Assembly: GCA_963974915.1 (NCBI GenBank)
Contig: CAXBES010000007.1
Span: 62,001-126,000, forward strand
From: CAXBES01 sp963974915
Lineage (GTDB): Bacteria > Bacteroidota > Bacteroidia > Flavobacteriales > Flavobacteriaceae
Length of the DNA: 64,000 nt
Reading direction: 5' to 3'
Positions 25,337-34,553 of the stretch are shown here, one piece after another. Numbering within the stretch: the stretch's first letter is position 1; each line of letters begins with the position of its first letter. A model generated the notes under the pieces. That model saw only the letters and a list, made by a program, of their open reading frames with translations. It made no database searches and was not told the origin of the DNA. Position numbers and translations under genes: made by a program.

Positions 25337-27334
25337 ATGGAATTTAAGATCGTTTCAGAGTTTGCTCCCACCGGAGATCAACCAAGCGCCATAAAAGCGT
25401 TAGTATCGGGAATTAATTCCGAAGAAAAATATCAGACACTCCTGGGTGTCACCGGAAGTGGTAAGACTTTTACTGTTGCTAATGTGATTGAACAGGTTCA
25501 AAAACCTACGCTGATTTTGGCTCATAATAAAACTCTGGCCGCGCAGCTATATACCGAGTTTAAAAATCTCTTTCCGAATAATGCCGTAGAATACTTTGTT
25601 TCATATTATGATTATTATCAGCCGGAGGCCTTTATACCAACGAGCGGAACTTATATTGAAAAAGATCTTTCTATTAATGAAGAGATCGAAGTGATGCGAC
25701 TTAGCACCACCTCCTCCCTACTTTCGGGAAGGCGTGATGTTCTAGTAGTATCATCAGTATCCTGTCTCTACGGAATTGGAAATCCGGTAGAGTTTCAGAA
25801 GAATGTGATAAGCCTTCAATCGGGACAGATCATATCTCGCACCAAATTATTACACAGTTTAGTGCAAAGTTTGTATTCGAGAACTGAAGCAGAATTCTCT
25901 CACGGCCGATTCAGAATTAAGGGGGACACAGTAGATGTATTTCCCGGTTATGCAGACAATGCCTTCAGAATTCATTTTTTTGGAGACGAGATCGAAGAAA
26001 TTGAAGCTTTTGATCCACAAACCAATGAAGTTATTGAAAAATACGATCGCTTAACTATCTATCCCGCCAATATGTTCGTGACTTCTCCCGATGTATTACA
26101 GGGGGCAATACGAGCGATACAGGATGATTTGGTGAAGCAAATTGATTACTTTAAGGAGATTGGAAAGCATTTGGAGGCAAAACGCCTTGAAGAACGCACT
26201 AATTTCGACCTTGAAATGATACGCGAACTTGGCTACTGTAGCGGAATTGAAAATTATTCTCGTTATCTGGACCAGCGATTACCGGGAACCAGACCCTTCT
26301 GTTTGTTAGATTATTTTCCCGATGATTATCTAATGATCGTTGATGAAAGTCATGTTTCTATTCCACAAGTGGGAGCTATGTATGGTGGTGATAGATCGAG
26401 AAAAGAGAATTTAGTGGAGTACGGATTTCGTTTACCTGCTGCAATGGACAACAGACCCCTAAAGTTTGAAGAATTTGAATCCTTGCAAAATCAGGTGATC
26501 TATGTGAGTGCGACTCCTGCCGATTATGAATTAGAAAAAAGCGACGGAATTTATGTAGAGCAGATTATTCGTCCGACAGGCCTTTTAGATCCGCCAATAG
26601 AAGTGCGTCCCAGTTTGAACCAAATTGATGATCTTATCGAGGAGATTCAACAACGTATTGAGTTGGATGAGCGTGTTTTGGTGACTACTCTTACGAAAAG
26701 AATGGCTGAGGAGCTGACCAAATATCTTACTCGTATTCAAATACGGTGTCGTTATATTCATAGCGATGTGGACACTTTAGAACGTGTTGAGATTATGCAG
26801 GATCTGAGATTAGGTTTGTTTGATGTACTTGTAGGTGTAAACTTATTAAGAGAAGGTCTGGATCTTCCTGAAGTTTCTCTAGTTGCGATTCTTGACGCCG
26901 ATAAGGAAGGTTTTCTTAGAAGTAACCGCTCTCTAACTCAGACTGTAGGTAGAGCAGCTCGTAATCTAAACGGAAAAGCAATTATGTATGCCGATAAGAT
27001 CACGAAAAGTATGCAAGAAACTATTGATGGCACTGAATATCGCCGAAAAAAGCAAATTGAATATAACAAAGCGAACAATATTACCCCCACTGCGATCAGG
27101 AAATCTTTTGAGAATTCATTGACCAAGTCGAAACAAGAAGCGTACACATTTGAAACTGCTGAAACTCTGGCAGCGGAAAATGAAAACGAGTATCTGACCA
27201 AGGCTCAAATTGAAAAAAAGATCAGGGACACTAGAAAAGCGATGGAGAAATCGGCTAAAGATCTTGACTTTATGATGGCGGCAAAATTGAGAGATAAAAT
27301 AAAAAGTTATCAAAAGCAGTTAGAAGAAGTGTAA
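25337..27334 (+). CDS. uvrB: Excinuclease ABC subunit B
   Basis: UvrB is the damage-verifying helicase-like core of nucleotide excision repair and works with UvrA and UvrC. The 665-residue protein begins MEFKIVSEFAPTGDQPSAI, the family start. A TTG at 25313 lies inside the -7 box and is rejected. Walker A is GVTGSGKT (residues 37-44). The beta-hairpin region YYDYYQPEAFIP, the DESH motif, the helicase motif VGRAARN and a C-terminal UVR domain (about residues 620-660) are all present. It is complete and of normal length. Confidence 0.98.
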   Translation: MEFKIVSEFAPTGDQPSAIKALVSGINSEEKYQTLLGVTGSGKTFTVANVIEQVQKPTLILAHNKTLAAQLYTEFKNLFPNNAVEYFVSYYDYYQPEAFIPTSGTYIEKDLSINEEIEVMRLSTTSSLLSGRRDVLVVSSVSCLYGIGNPVEFQKNVISLQSGQIISRTKLLHSLVQSLYSRTEAEFSHGRFRIKGDTVDVFPGYADNAFRIHFFGDEIEEIEAFDPQTNEVIEKYDRLTIYPANMFVTSPDVLQGAIRAIQDDLVKQIDYFKEIGKHLEAKRLEERTNFDLEMIRELGYCSGIENYSRYLDQRLPGTRPFCLLDYFPDDYLMIVDESHVSIPQVGAMYGGDRSRKENLVEYGFRLPAAMDNRPLKFEEFESLQNQVIYVSATPADYELEKSDGIYVEQIIRPTGLLDPPIEVRPSLNQIDDLIEEIQQRIELDERVLVTTLTKRMAEELTKYLTRIQIRCRYIHSDVDTLERVEIMQDLRLGLFDVLVGVNLLREGLDLPEVSLVAILDADKEGFLRSNRSLTQTVGRAARNLNGKAIMYADKITKSMQETIDGTEYRRKKQIEYNKANNITPTAIRKSFENSLTKSKQEAYTFETAETLAAENENEYLTKAQIEKKIRDTRKAMEKSAKDLDFMMAAKLRDKIKSYQKQLEEV

Positions 27335-27417
27335 CCTGATTATATTTTTGAAATACCTTAAACTTTACAATGCCCTTAACACAGCTTCTTTTTGCATTTT
27401 TGTATTTTCCAATAAGT

Positions 27418-27990
27418 ATGATATCAATTGAGGAGATTAATTTAGACAATAAAACGATTCCCGAAAGTATATATAATGAAGCGCTCACAGCGCTTTCTTA
27501 TTTTCCCGAATTGAAGGATACGGAGATAATTTTTAAGTTTAAGGATAATATTAAAAAGTCTACCATGCAAGCTCAACCGCTTTTTACGAGCTTCTTTAAG
27601 TCCCGTAAAAAGCGGGGGTATATTATTCTAATAAGCAGGAGGATCCAGATAGAAAATGAAGAATTTACTATTGAGGATATTCCCAGTGAGGTTGTTATAG
27701 GGTGGTTAGGACATGAATTGGGACATGTAATGGATTATCGCAATAGATCGAGTATGGGAATGCTAATTTTCGGATTCAAATATTTATTTTCGAACCGTCA
27801 CATTAAAGAGGTTGAACGTGCGGCAGACACCTTTGCAATTGCGCATGGGATGGGTGATTACATTCTTAAAACCAAGAACTTTATTTTAGATCATGCTAAT
27901 TTATCGAAGCGATATAAAGATCGTATTCGGCGATTGTATATGTCTCCGGAGGAAGTAATGCACCTTATTAATGAAAATTCTACCAACTAA
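27418..27990 (+). CDS. Small zinc metallopeptidase-like protein (HELGH)
   Basis: The protein contains GWLGHELGHVMDY (HExxH at residues 99-103) and, 30 residues on, EVERAADTFA, where E133 could be the third zinc ligand of a gluzincin-type site. It has no signal peptide with the start chosen at 27418 (MISIEEINLDN, 190 residues). An earlier ATG at 27370 adds a hydrophobic MPLTQLLFAFLYFPIS stretch and cannot be excluded; a CATTTTTG element between the two favours the later one. Its stop overlaps that of the convergent GH3-type gene by 4 bases. The substrate is unknown. Confidence 0.7.
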   Translation: MISIEEINLDNKTIPESIYNEALTALSYFPELKDTEIIFKFKDNIKKSTMQAQPLFTSFFKSRKKRGYIILISRRIQIENEEFTIEDIPSEVVIGWLGHELGHVMDYRNRSSMGMLIFGFKYLFSNRHIKEVERAADTFAIAHGMGDYILKTKNFILDHANLSKRYKDRIRRLYMSPEEVMHLINENSTN

Positions 27991-29510
27991 TTAAGCGTTT
28001 GGACAAATGCTTCCCACTCGAAGAATTTTTCTTCATTCATAACTCGTTCCATCTTAACTTGCCCGCCTTTTTTCTTATTCTTTTCATTCCAATCGTAAAA
28101 AACGCCCGGAGAAACTGTGGTGACCTTTACTCCCTTTAAGGCCTTACTCCTGGCAACTTTATAATTTTTATTCGCTTCTTGAAGTGCTATATCTAGTGCT
28201 TCGGAAAGTTTCGCATTATCTATATTTGTCTCAGTCCCAAGATACCAACAATGGTAGAAATCATCCTTAATAGGGACTGCAGCTACAGTAAATTCGGGTA
28301 TTTCGATATCAAATTTTTGTTCGAGCTCACGAAGCGCAGTTTCCATCTTATTTACTGAAAGCTGTGACCCAACGACATTCAGGAAAAATTTAGTCCGACC
28401 GGAAATAATGATTTCGGCTCTATCGATATCAGTGAAAATAATAGTATCGCCTATAATATATCGCCATGCTCCAGATACTGTACTTATAATTAACACGTAG
28501 TCCTGATTTTTTTCTACTTCGGAAAGATTTAAAACAGGTGCATCCTGTTTTAAAGAGCCATCCTCATTTATATACTCTGGCTTAAAGGGAACAAACTCGA
28601 AGTAAATTCCGTTATCTGTAACCAATTTCATTGCATGTGTTTCGGGTCTCTGCTGAAATGCAATAAACCCTTCTGAAGCCAGATATGTGTCAATTACAGT
28701 AATAGGTTTAGACAGTAATTGATTAAAGCTTTTCTCGTATGGCTGGAACGCCACGCCTCCACTGGTATAAACCTGCAAGTTTGGCCATACCTCGTGGATC
28801 GTTTTGACCTGGTGATGCTCGATCACTTTCTTCATCATCAGTTCCATCCAGGAAGGAATCCCACTAAGGGCTCCAATGTCCCATTCTTTAGCGCGTTCGG
28901 CAATTGTCTGTACCCGTTCATCCCAATCGTCAATTTTGGCAATGTCTTCCCCTGGTTTATAATACCCTTGAAACCAAAACGGAATGTTGCTGGCTGTAAT
29001 TCCACTAATTTCTCCTTCCAGAAACTCTCCACGTTCACTCAGGTCTGTAGAACTACCCAACATCATTATTTCTTTTTCGAAAAAGTTGGGAGGAAGGTCA
29101 AAATTTGCCAAGGCACTAACTTGTTTAATTCCGGTAGTTCTAATAGCGTCGATCATGGCACTTGTAACAGGAATTCGTTTACTCGTTTTTCCGGTTGTTC
29201 CACTGCTAAGTGCGAAATACGAGGGTTTACCCGGCCAGGTTATATCTTCAAGCCCATCAATAACCCGATCCCACCAATCGCGCCTCATTTTATTGTAGTC
29301 ATGAAAAGGAATTGCTTCGGCGTAGGCTTGCTCTAGTGTATCAGAATTCAGGATTTTTTTAAATCCGTAGTACTTTCCGAAGGCAGTATCTTTAGCAGTT
29401 TCCAAAAGATTTTTTAAAACCTTTTTTTGTTCTTCAACCGGAGAACTTTCCGAAGAAAAAGAATCACTTAAATCAATTGCTCTTTTAATTATTGAACCTA
29501 ATATCGCCAT
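27987..29510 (-). CDS. GH3-family acyl-amido synthetase-like protein
   Basis: The 507-residue protein belongs to the GH3 branch of the adenylate-forming superfamily, known from plant enzymes that join acids such as auxin or jasmonate to amino acids. ALSSGTTGKTSKRIPVT is the ATP/phosphate-binding loop, and YLASEGFIAFQQRP and WRYIIGDTIIFTD match the second and third nucleotide motifs. Homologs are common in Bacteroidota, but their substrates are unknown. The gene appears monocistronic. Its stop overlaps the convergent metallopeptidase gene (sequence CTAA). Confidence 0.85.
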   Translation of the reverse strand: MAILGSIIKRAIDLSDSFSSESSPVEEQKKVLKNLLETAKDTAFGKYYGFKKILNSDTLEQAYAEAIPFHDYNKMRRDWWDRVIDGLEDITWPGKPSYFALSSGTTGKTSKRIPVTSAMIDAIRTTGIKQVSALANFDLPPNFFEKEIMMLGSSTDLSERGEFLEGEISGITASNIPFWFQGYYKPGEDIAKIDDWDERVQTIAERAKEWDIGALSGIPSWMELMMKKVIEHHQVKTIHEVWPNLQVYTSGGVAFQPYEKSFNQLLSKPITVIDTYLASEGFIAFQQRPETHAMKLVTDNGIYFEFVPFKPEYINEDGSLKQDAPVLNLSEVEKNQDYVLIISTVSGAWRYIIGDTIIFTDIDRAEIIISGRTKFFLNVVGSQLSVNKMETALRELEQKFDIEIPEFTVAAVPIKDDFYHCWYLGTETNIDNAKLSEALDIALQEANKNYKVARSKALKGVKVTTVSPGVFYDWNEKNKKKGGQVKMERVMNEEKFFEWEAFVQTLN

Positions 29511-29607
29511 GGTATATGTCTAAAAACTTAAAATTAGCTAAATGAAAACATGATAGAACTCCCTTTAAACTAAGTTTAACTTTTTTCTTAAACTCTTCTC
29601 TTTATAG

Positions 29608-29615
29608 TACCTTTG
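29608..29615 (+). promoter_or_regulatory. -7 promoter box for rluF
   Basis: TACCTTTG fully matches TAnnTTTG and ends 6 bases before the ATG at 29622. Its last three bases form an in-frame false TTG start. Confidence 0.55.
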
Positions 29616-29621
29616 TATTCT

Positions 29622-30398
29622 ATGAACCATCCAGATTCTATACGTTTAAACAAGGCTATTAGTGATAGCGGTTTTTGCTCTAGACGCAAAGCCGATACCT
29701 TAATTGAAAAGGGACGAGTTACTGTTAATGGGGAAGTCATGACTTTAGGTGACAGGGCAATGCCGGGCGATGAAATTAGAGTAGATGGTAAACTAATTAC
29801 TCAAAATGACAACCTTGTTTATATCGCATTAAACAAACCTGTTGGTATTACTTGTACTACAGACCAGCGTGTAGAGGGGAATGTTGTAGATTTTATTGGT
29901 CATAAAGAGCGGATATTCCATGTGGGAAGATTAGATAAGCCCAGCGAGGGACTACTTCTTATGACTAACGACGGGGATATTGTAAATAAGATCCTTAGGG
30001 CCGGAAACAGGCATGAGAAAGAATATATCGTAACTGTTGACAGGCCTGTAACAGATGATTTTATACATAAAATGGGTAATGGAGTACCTCTTCATGAATT
30101 AGAGACCACCACTAAAAAATGTAAAGTTGAGCGCGTAAGTAGATTTGTATTCAGAATAATTTTGGTGCAAGGTCTCAACAGACAAATTAGAAGAATGTGT
30201 GACTATCTTGAATATGATGTCGTTGCCTTGAAGCGTGTTCGAATTATGAATATTACGTTAGGGGATCTGGCTATTGGTCAGTGGCGTGATCTTACTTCTG
30301 AAGAACTAAAAAGCTTAAGAGCAGCAGTAGAGACTTCAGATAATGCACCTGAGGCATTAAAAAGAGAACGTACTCGTGGAAGGAGAAGAGATAGATAA
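29622..30398 (+). CDS. rluF: 23S rRNA pseudouridine synthase RluF
   Basis: The 258-residue protein has an N-terminal S4 RNA-binding domain (RLNKAISDSGFCSRRKAD, residues 8-25) and an RsuA-type catalytic domain. The catalytic Asp is D105 in GRLDKPSEGLL. The segments TTTKKCKVERVSRFVFRI and LVQGLNRQIRRMC are characteristic of RluF, which modifies U2604 of E. coli 23S rRNA. The C-terminal tail after residue 235 is basic (KRERTRGRRRDR). The start at 29622 is preferred over a TTG inside the promoter box. A terminator follows at 30410-30443. Confidence 0.93.
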   Translation: MNHPDSIRLNKAISDSGFCSRRKADTLIEKGRVTVNGEVMTLGDRAMPGDEIRVDGKLITQNDNLVYIALNKPVGITCTTDQRVEGNVVDFIGHKERIFHVGRLDKPSEGLLLMTNDGDIVNKILRAGNRHEKEYIVTVDRPVTDDFIHKMGNGVPLHELETTTKKCKVERVSRFVFRIILVQGLNRQIRRMCDYLEYDVVALKRVRIMNITLGDLAIGQWRDLTSEELKSLRAAVETSDNAPEALKRERTRGRRRDR

Positions 30399-30409
30399 GA
30401 AAAAATAAA

Positions 30410-30443
30410 CCACACGCCGATTGAGTAACGTGTGGCTCTTTTC
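30410..30443 (+). terminator. Rho-independent terminator of rluF
   Basis: CCACACG (30410-30416) pairs with CGTGTGG (30429-30435), followed by CTCTTTTC. It begins 12 bases after the rluF stop. Confidence 0.7.
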
Positions 30444-30845
30444 AACTAACTAACCAAATTAAATTTCAATTATGAAATTTCTCAACCATTCTCTTCAAAT
30501 GTTGCTTTATTATTGGGGATAGCATGTAGCAAATTCTGCATAATACGCAACAAAATAAAAATTGAGGGAATTATATTTCAATTTATGATGAACCTATAAT
30601 AACCCTACAAAATTCGTAAAACTTTATTGATAATTGTGAGTTGTTGGAGGCAAATTTAGGAGTCAATTTCATCATTTGACCGAAGTTTAACTTCACTTTA
30701 ACGAAAAGGTATTTGTAAAAACCTCATAATGAAAATTTTAGCATCTACTTGAAGCTCCGGAGGTGTTATCGAGTTGTGGTTTTTAAAAAGGTAAAACTCT
30801 TCATGAGAGTAATACAAGGATTTTTGTTTTATGATATAATTATAA
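30444..30845. other. AT-rich intergenic stretch without a supported gene
   Basis: Nothing convincing is coded here. A 16-codon ATG ORF at 30471 and a 62-codon minus-strand ORF at 30698-30886 have no ribosome site or protein-like composition. An 8-bp palindrome CTCCGGAG lies near 30752-30759. A promoter for the next gene lies at its right end. Confidence 0.5.
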
Positions 30846-30879
30846 TTGTAGAAATAAAATATCAATATCTTTAAGTTTG
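30846..30879 (+). promoter_or_regulatory. Promoter of the DUF2254 gene
   Basis: A TTG (30846-30848) and TAAGTTTG (30872-30879, full match) are 23 bases apart. The predicted leader before the TTG start at 30897 is about 12-17 bases. Confidence 0.45.
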
Positions 30880-30896
30880 AATTCAATAAAAGCTAC

Positions 30897-32180
30897 TTGA
30901 AAAATCTTTACTTTAAAATTTTAACCTTTCTAAATGTTGTAAAGAGCAACATTATCTTCTACCCTGCCCTCCTGGCGCTGCTTGGATTTGGTTTGGCCTT
31001 TCTAATGTTATTTCTGGAGGAAAAAGGTATTTCTACAAAGTTAATTGAAATCTTACCTCAACTTGTAATTGAAAATGGAGATACCGCTCTAACTATTTTA
31101 AGTGTTTGTATTGGCGGACTTATCTCACTTATGGTTTTTAGTTTTTCGATGGTGATGTTATTGCTTAGTCAGGCTTCGAGTAATTTTTCACCAAGGTTGC
31201 TTCCGGGTTTGATTTCGGATAAAAGACATCAATTTATTCTAGGAATTTACCTCGCCACCATACTCTATAATATATTTATCCTATTTGCTATAGAACCATC
31301 CAGTGAGAAATATTCGTTACCCGGTCTCTCGGTTTTACTAGGTATATCATTTACAATTGTATGCTTAATTGCTTTCATATACTTTATCCACAACATGTCT
31401 CAAAGCATCCAGATCAATAATATTTTGGATTCAATTTACGATGTGGCAAAACAACGTTTGCAACTAAATATTGACAATGAAGCAAAAAGCACGCTTGATG
31501 CACAGTTTCCGGACACTGACAATTGGAAAGTTTCAAAATCGATTATAAGCGGATACTTTCAGAACGTAGCGTTGGAAAATATTGGTAAGATATGTAAAGA
31601 ACAAGAGCTTAAGATCTATATTACTGTACCACAAGGACTTTACGTCTTAAAAAACACTTGTTTTATTAAATCGGATAAAAAACTTGAGAAAAAAACTCTG
31701 GATGATATTTATTCAAATATTAGTTTTTCGAGAGGCGAGTTAATTTCCGACAACTATATATTGGCTTTTAAACAAATAACCGAAATTGCCGTAAAAGCGA
31801 TGTCGCCCGGTGTTAACGACCCTGGAACAGCTATAAATGCTATCGATTATCTCACCGAATTATTTGCGCTGAGAATGCAAAAGCGAGACCATCAATATTA
31901 TGTAAATGACCAAAACTTACTCATTAAGATCGCAACTATCGATTTTAGTGAGTTACTTTATAACGTCATGGCTTCTTTGCGCACCTATTGCAAGCACGAC
32001 CCTATAATTGTCCAAAAATTAATATGGATGTTGCAGCACTTGCTTAACTGTTCGGCTGCAAATGCAAAATACAAGGAATCTATCTCTAAAGAGGCCAAGA
32101 CACTTATAAACGAAGCTTTAAGTGCCCTAAATTCTGAAAGGGATAGCGAGGTTTTAGAGGCTCTAAGAGGAAACTTTTAG
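30897..32180 (+). CDS. DUF2254 family membrane protein
   Basis: The 427-residue protein (TTG start) has four hydrophobic segments within the first 165 residues, including YPALLALLGFGLAFLMLFL and GLISLMVFSFSMVMLLL. A soluble domain of about 250 residues follows. SQASSNFSPRLLPGLISD and VKAMSPGVNDPGTAINAIDYL are the hallmarks of DUF2254, predicted membrane proteins of unknown function. Its stop overlaps the convergent TerB-like gene by 4 bases (TTAG). Confidence 0.85.
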   Translation: MKNLYFKILTFLNVVKSNIIFYPALLALLGFGLAFLMLFLEEKGISTKLIEILPQLVIENGDTALTILSVCIGGLISLMVFSFSMVMLLLSQASSNFSPRLLPGLISDKRHQFILGIYLATILYNIFILFAIEPSSEKYSLPGLSVLLGISFTIVCLIAFIYFIHNMSQSIQINNILDSIYDVAKQRLQLNIDNEAKSTLDAQFPDTDNWKVSKSIISGYFQNVALENIGKICKEQELKIYITVPQGLYVLKNTCFIKSDKKLEKKTLDDIYSNISFSRGELISDNYILAFKQITEIAVKAMSPGVNDPGTAINAIDYLTELFALRMQKRDHQYYVNDQNLLIKIATIDFSELLYNVMASLRTYCKHDPIIVQKLIWMLQHLLNCSAANAKYKESISKEAKTLINEALSALNSERDSEVLEALRGNF

Positions 32181-32575
32181 TTATAATAGGTTTGGAAGAT
32201 CTTTATGATCTCGTCACTGGGAATAATCTTATCTTCGTATTCCTCCATTCTAATAAGCATTTGATCTATGACACCGGGCCGAATCCCCATTTTTAGTCCA
32301 TAATTTCGAACTGCGATAACCTCTTTTTCATGAGTTTCACGGTCAACATTCATTAAAAGAACTAATTGGTAGAAATGTGTAATGCGTTCAAGCTCAGTAA
32401 ACAGCGTTTTAGACGGGTGTGGGTCTTTAAAGAGTTCGTCCACTTCATTTTTAGACATATTCATCCTATCGGCTAGTCGTAAAATAAATTCGTATTCAGC
32501 ATCGGTCACTTTTTCATCGGCGTGAGCGAGCATTATTAGATCACTGAGAAGCGCTTTATTTGTCTGTTTATTCAT
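32177..32575 (-). CDS. TerB-like (tellurite resistance/DjlA N-terminal fold) protein
   Basis: The 132-residue protein is all-helical, with LSDLIMLAHADEKVTDAEYEFILRLADRM near the start, the metal-binding-type helix pair of the TerB family. TerB-like domains occur in stress-response proteins and near the membrane. The family name does not prove tellurite resistance, and no other ter gene is present. It shares a 4-base stop overlap with the DUF2254 gene. Confidence 0.75.
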   Translation of the reverse strand: MNKQTNKALLSDLIMLAHADEKVTDAEYEFILRLADRMNMSKNEVDELFKDPHPSKTLFTELERITHFYQLVLLMNVDRETHEKEVIAVRNYGLKMGIRPGVIDQMLIRMEEYEDKIIPSDEIIKIFQTYYN

Positions 32576-32631
32576 AACGCAATACTAAGAAAAAGTTTGA
32601 AAATATAAAATTTCCGAAGAGTTTATAGCAT

Positions 32632-32660
32632 AAAAAAATCCCGGATGATTAGTCCGGGAT
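32632..32660 (-). terminator. Rho-independent terminator of a small exported protein gene
   Basis: ATCCCGGA (32638-32645) pairs with TCCGGGAT (32653-32660) around a 7-base loop. On the minus strand it is followed by a run of seven T. It lies 20 bases beyond the stop at 32681. Confidence 0.85.
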
Positions 32661-32680
32661 CAAACAATCTAATATAAAAC

Positions 32681-33016
32681 TTATGGCAATGATACAATTC
32701 GCACCGGAACTGTATAAGGCATTCCTTGTTTTACGTTAGTTTGTAGCTTTTGGTAATTAAGTCGGTTCTTAATATACCCTTCAAGCAATTCGTTTTCGGT
32801 TTCTACAGATAAGACCACGATCTCGTTCTCCTTGTTAACAACGAAGGCAACCGAGGCTATCATATCTTCATAAACAATAAATTCGGGATTTTCAAGAAAT
32901 TGTGTGATTTCTTCCGAAGTCGTTGTTGGTTCTTTTTCTACGCTTACTGCTGCAGTAGAAACACTGGTTCCAATTAGCAACCCAATGGCTGCAAACATTA
33001 CACTTAGTTTTTTCAT
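32681..33016 (-). CDS. Small exported protein of unknown function
   Basis: The 111-residue protein has a signal peptide (MKKLSVMFAAIGLLIGTSVSTAA). A short mixed domain follows with SVAFVVNKENEIVVLSVETENELLEGYIKNRLNYQ and ends VPVRIVSLP. The layout resembles small periplasmic or TonB-C-like domains in Bacteroidota, but I cannot assign a family. It has its own terminator, so it is a single-gene unit. Confidence 0.7.
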   Translation of the reverse strand: MKKLSVMFAAIGLLIGTSVSTAAVSVEKEPTTTSEEITQFLENPEFIVYEDMIASVAFVVNKENEIVVLSVETENELLEGYIKNRLNYQKLQTNVKQGMPYTVPVRIVSLP

Positions 33017-33127
33017 AACTGTTCGATTTAAAAGATTGATATATCTAATAGACTATCAAAAGGATTGAAGTGTTACTAAATATCTGATTTTTAACGTTAT
33101 ATTAACGCAACCTTAATATTTTTAACT

Positions 33128-33167
33128 AAAAAAGTCTCGCTCACAGAAACCTGAGAACGAGACTTTT
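33128..33167 (-). terminator. Rho-independent terminator of sucC
   Basis: AAAAGTCTCG (33130-33139) pairs with CGAGACTTTT (33158-33167), with an inner CTCA/TGAG extension. T-runs lie on both strands. It is 22 bases beyond the sucC stop. Confidence 0.85.
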
Positions 33168-33188
33168 CAGAAGGAAAACTTCTATAAC

Positions 33189-34379
33189 TTAAGACAACAC
33201 CTGCTGTACTTTATCTGCAGCTTCCTGAAACTCAATAGCACTTTGTACATCGAGTCCACTATTATCGATCATTTCTTTTGCAATATCTGCGTTAGTTCCT
33301 TGAAGACGAACAATAATAGGTACGTTGATAGTTCCCATGTTGTTATACGCATCAATAATACCTTCGGCAACACGGTCGCAACGAACAATACCTCCAAAGA
33401 TGTTTACCAGAATAGCTTTAACATTTGGATCGCGTAGAATTAACTTAAATGCTGCTTCCACTCGTTCGGCATCTGCGGTACCTCCAACATCGAGAAAGTT
33501 TGCCGGCTCTCCTCCGGCTTGTTTAATTAGATCCATGGTTGCCATTGCCAGTCCGGCACCATTTACCATACAACCTACATTTCCATCAAGATCAACATAA
33601 TTTAATCCTACTTCCCCGGCTTCCACTTCAATCGGGTTTTCTTCACGTAGATCTCTCATTGCCATATAATCCTTATGTCTAAACAACGCATTATCGTCAA
33701 TACTTACTTTCGCATCTACCGCGATAATTCTATCATCACTGGTTTTTAATACCGGATTGATCTCGAACAAAGAAGAATCACTATTGGTGTAGGCTTTATA
33801 TAAAGCACTCACGAATTTAGTCATCTCCTTAAATGCTTTTCCGCTTAAGCCCAAATTGAAGGCTACTCTTCGCGCTTGAAATCCTAATAAACCTGTTGCA
33901 GGATCTATTTCTTCTGTAAAAATTAAATGAGGTGTTTCTTCGGCCACTGTTTCGATGTCCATTCCTCCTTCTGTAGAATACATGATCATATTTCGACCGT
34001 TAGAACGATTTAAAAGTACGCTCATATAATACTCTTCCGGCTCGCTATCACCCGGATAATAAACATCTTCTGCGACTAATACCTGATGAACTTTCTTACC
34101 TTCAGCACTTGTTTGAGGGGTGATAAGGTTCATCCCAATGATATTTCCTGAAAGTTCTTCAACTTCTTTGAGGTTCTTGGCCAATTTAACTCCGCCACCT
34201 TTTCCTCTACCACCGGCGTGCACTTGTGCTTTTATTACGTGCCAGCCTGTTCCTGTTTCTTCGGTGAGCTTTTTAGCTGCTTCTACTGCTTCAGCAGGAG
34301 TCTGGGCTACAATTCCACGTTGGATCTCAACGCCAAAACTATTTAATATTTCTTTTCCTTGATATTCGTGTAAATTCAT
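33189..34379 (-). CDS. sucC: Succinyl-CoA synthetase (ADP-forming) subunit beta
   Basis: SucC is the ATP-grasp subunit of the citric-acid-cycle enzyme that converts succinyl-CoA to succinate with formation of a nucleoside triphosphate. The 396-residue protein starts MNLHEYQGKEILNSFG. KAQVHAGGRGKGGGVKLAKN is the ATP-grasp loop; LFEINPVLK and VNIFGGIVRCDRVA follow. The alpha subunit gene sucD is not beside it, which is common in Flavobacteriia. A -7 box lies upstream (34409-34416) and a terminator downstream, so it is transcribed alone. Confidence 0.97.
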   Translation of the reverse strand: MNLHEYQGKEILNSFGVEIQRGIVAQTPAEAVEAAKKLTEETGTGWHVIKAQVHAGGRGKGGGVKLAKNLKEVEELSGNIIGMNLITPQTSAEGKKVHQVLVAEDVYYPGDSEPEEYYMSVLLNRSNGRNMIMYSTEGGMDIETVAEETPHLIFTEEIDPATGLLGFQARRVAFNLGLSGKAFKEMTKFVSALYKAYTNSDSSLFEINPVLKTSDDRIIAVDAKVSIDDNALFRHKDYMAMRDLREENPIEVEAGEVGLNYVDLDGNVGCMVNGAGLAMATMDLIKQAGGEPANFLDVGGTADAERVEAAFKLILRDPNVKAILVNIFGGIVRCDRVAEGIIDAYNNMGTINVPIIVRLQGTNADIAKEMIDNSGLDVQSAIEFQEAADKVQQVLS

Positions 34380-34408
34380 AATAGGATCTTAATCGGTTTT
34401 AGGAACAG

Positions 34409-34416
34409 CAAAAATA
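34409..34416 (-). promoter_or_regulatory. -7 promoter box for sucC
   Basis: Minus-strand TATTTTTG fully matches TAnnTTTG, 29 bases upstream of the sucC ATG. Confidence 0.45.
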
Positions 34417-34476
34417 ACAAATGTTCTAGGATTGCACTAATCTTTTTTACAGACCTTTCGCTTATATTATCAATAG

Positions 34477-34505
34477 TTTGTTTTAGGATTTATTTCTAAA
34501 ACAAA
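34477..34505. repeat. Perfect 10-bp inverted repeat between sucC and lysA
   Basis: TTTGTTTTAG (34477-34486) is the exact reverse complement of CTAAAACAAA (34496-34505), with 9 bases between. It lies midway between divergent genes and has no terminator-like T-tract, so it is a candidate operator. Confidence 0.5.
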
Positions 34506-34553
34506 TACTTCAAATTTTATGCTTTTATTAGTGTTCAATTGACTGAGACGTTT

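Noticed and set aside
30698..30886. 62-codon minus-strand ORF
   Set aside because: It is made mostly of AT-driven residues (Asn, Tyr, Ile, Lys), overlaps the next promoter and has no recognisable pattern.
32177..32575. Tellurite resistance operon
   Set aside because: Only a TerB-like fold is present; no terC, terD or other ter genes.
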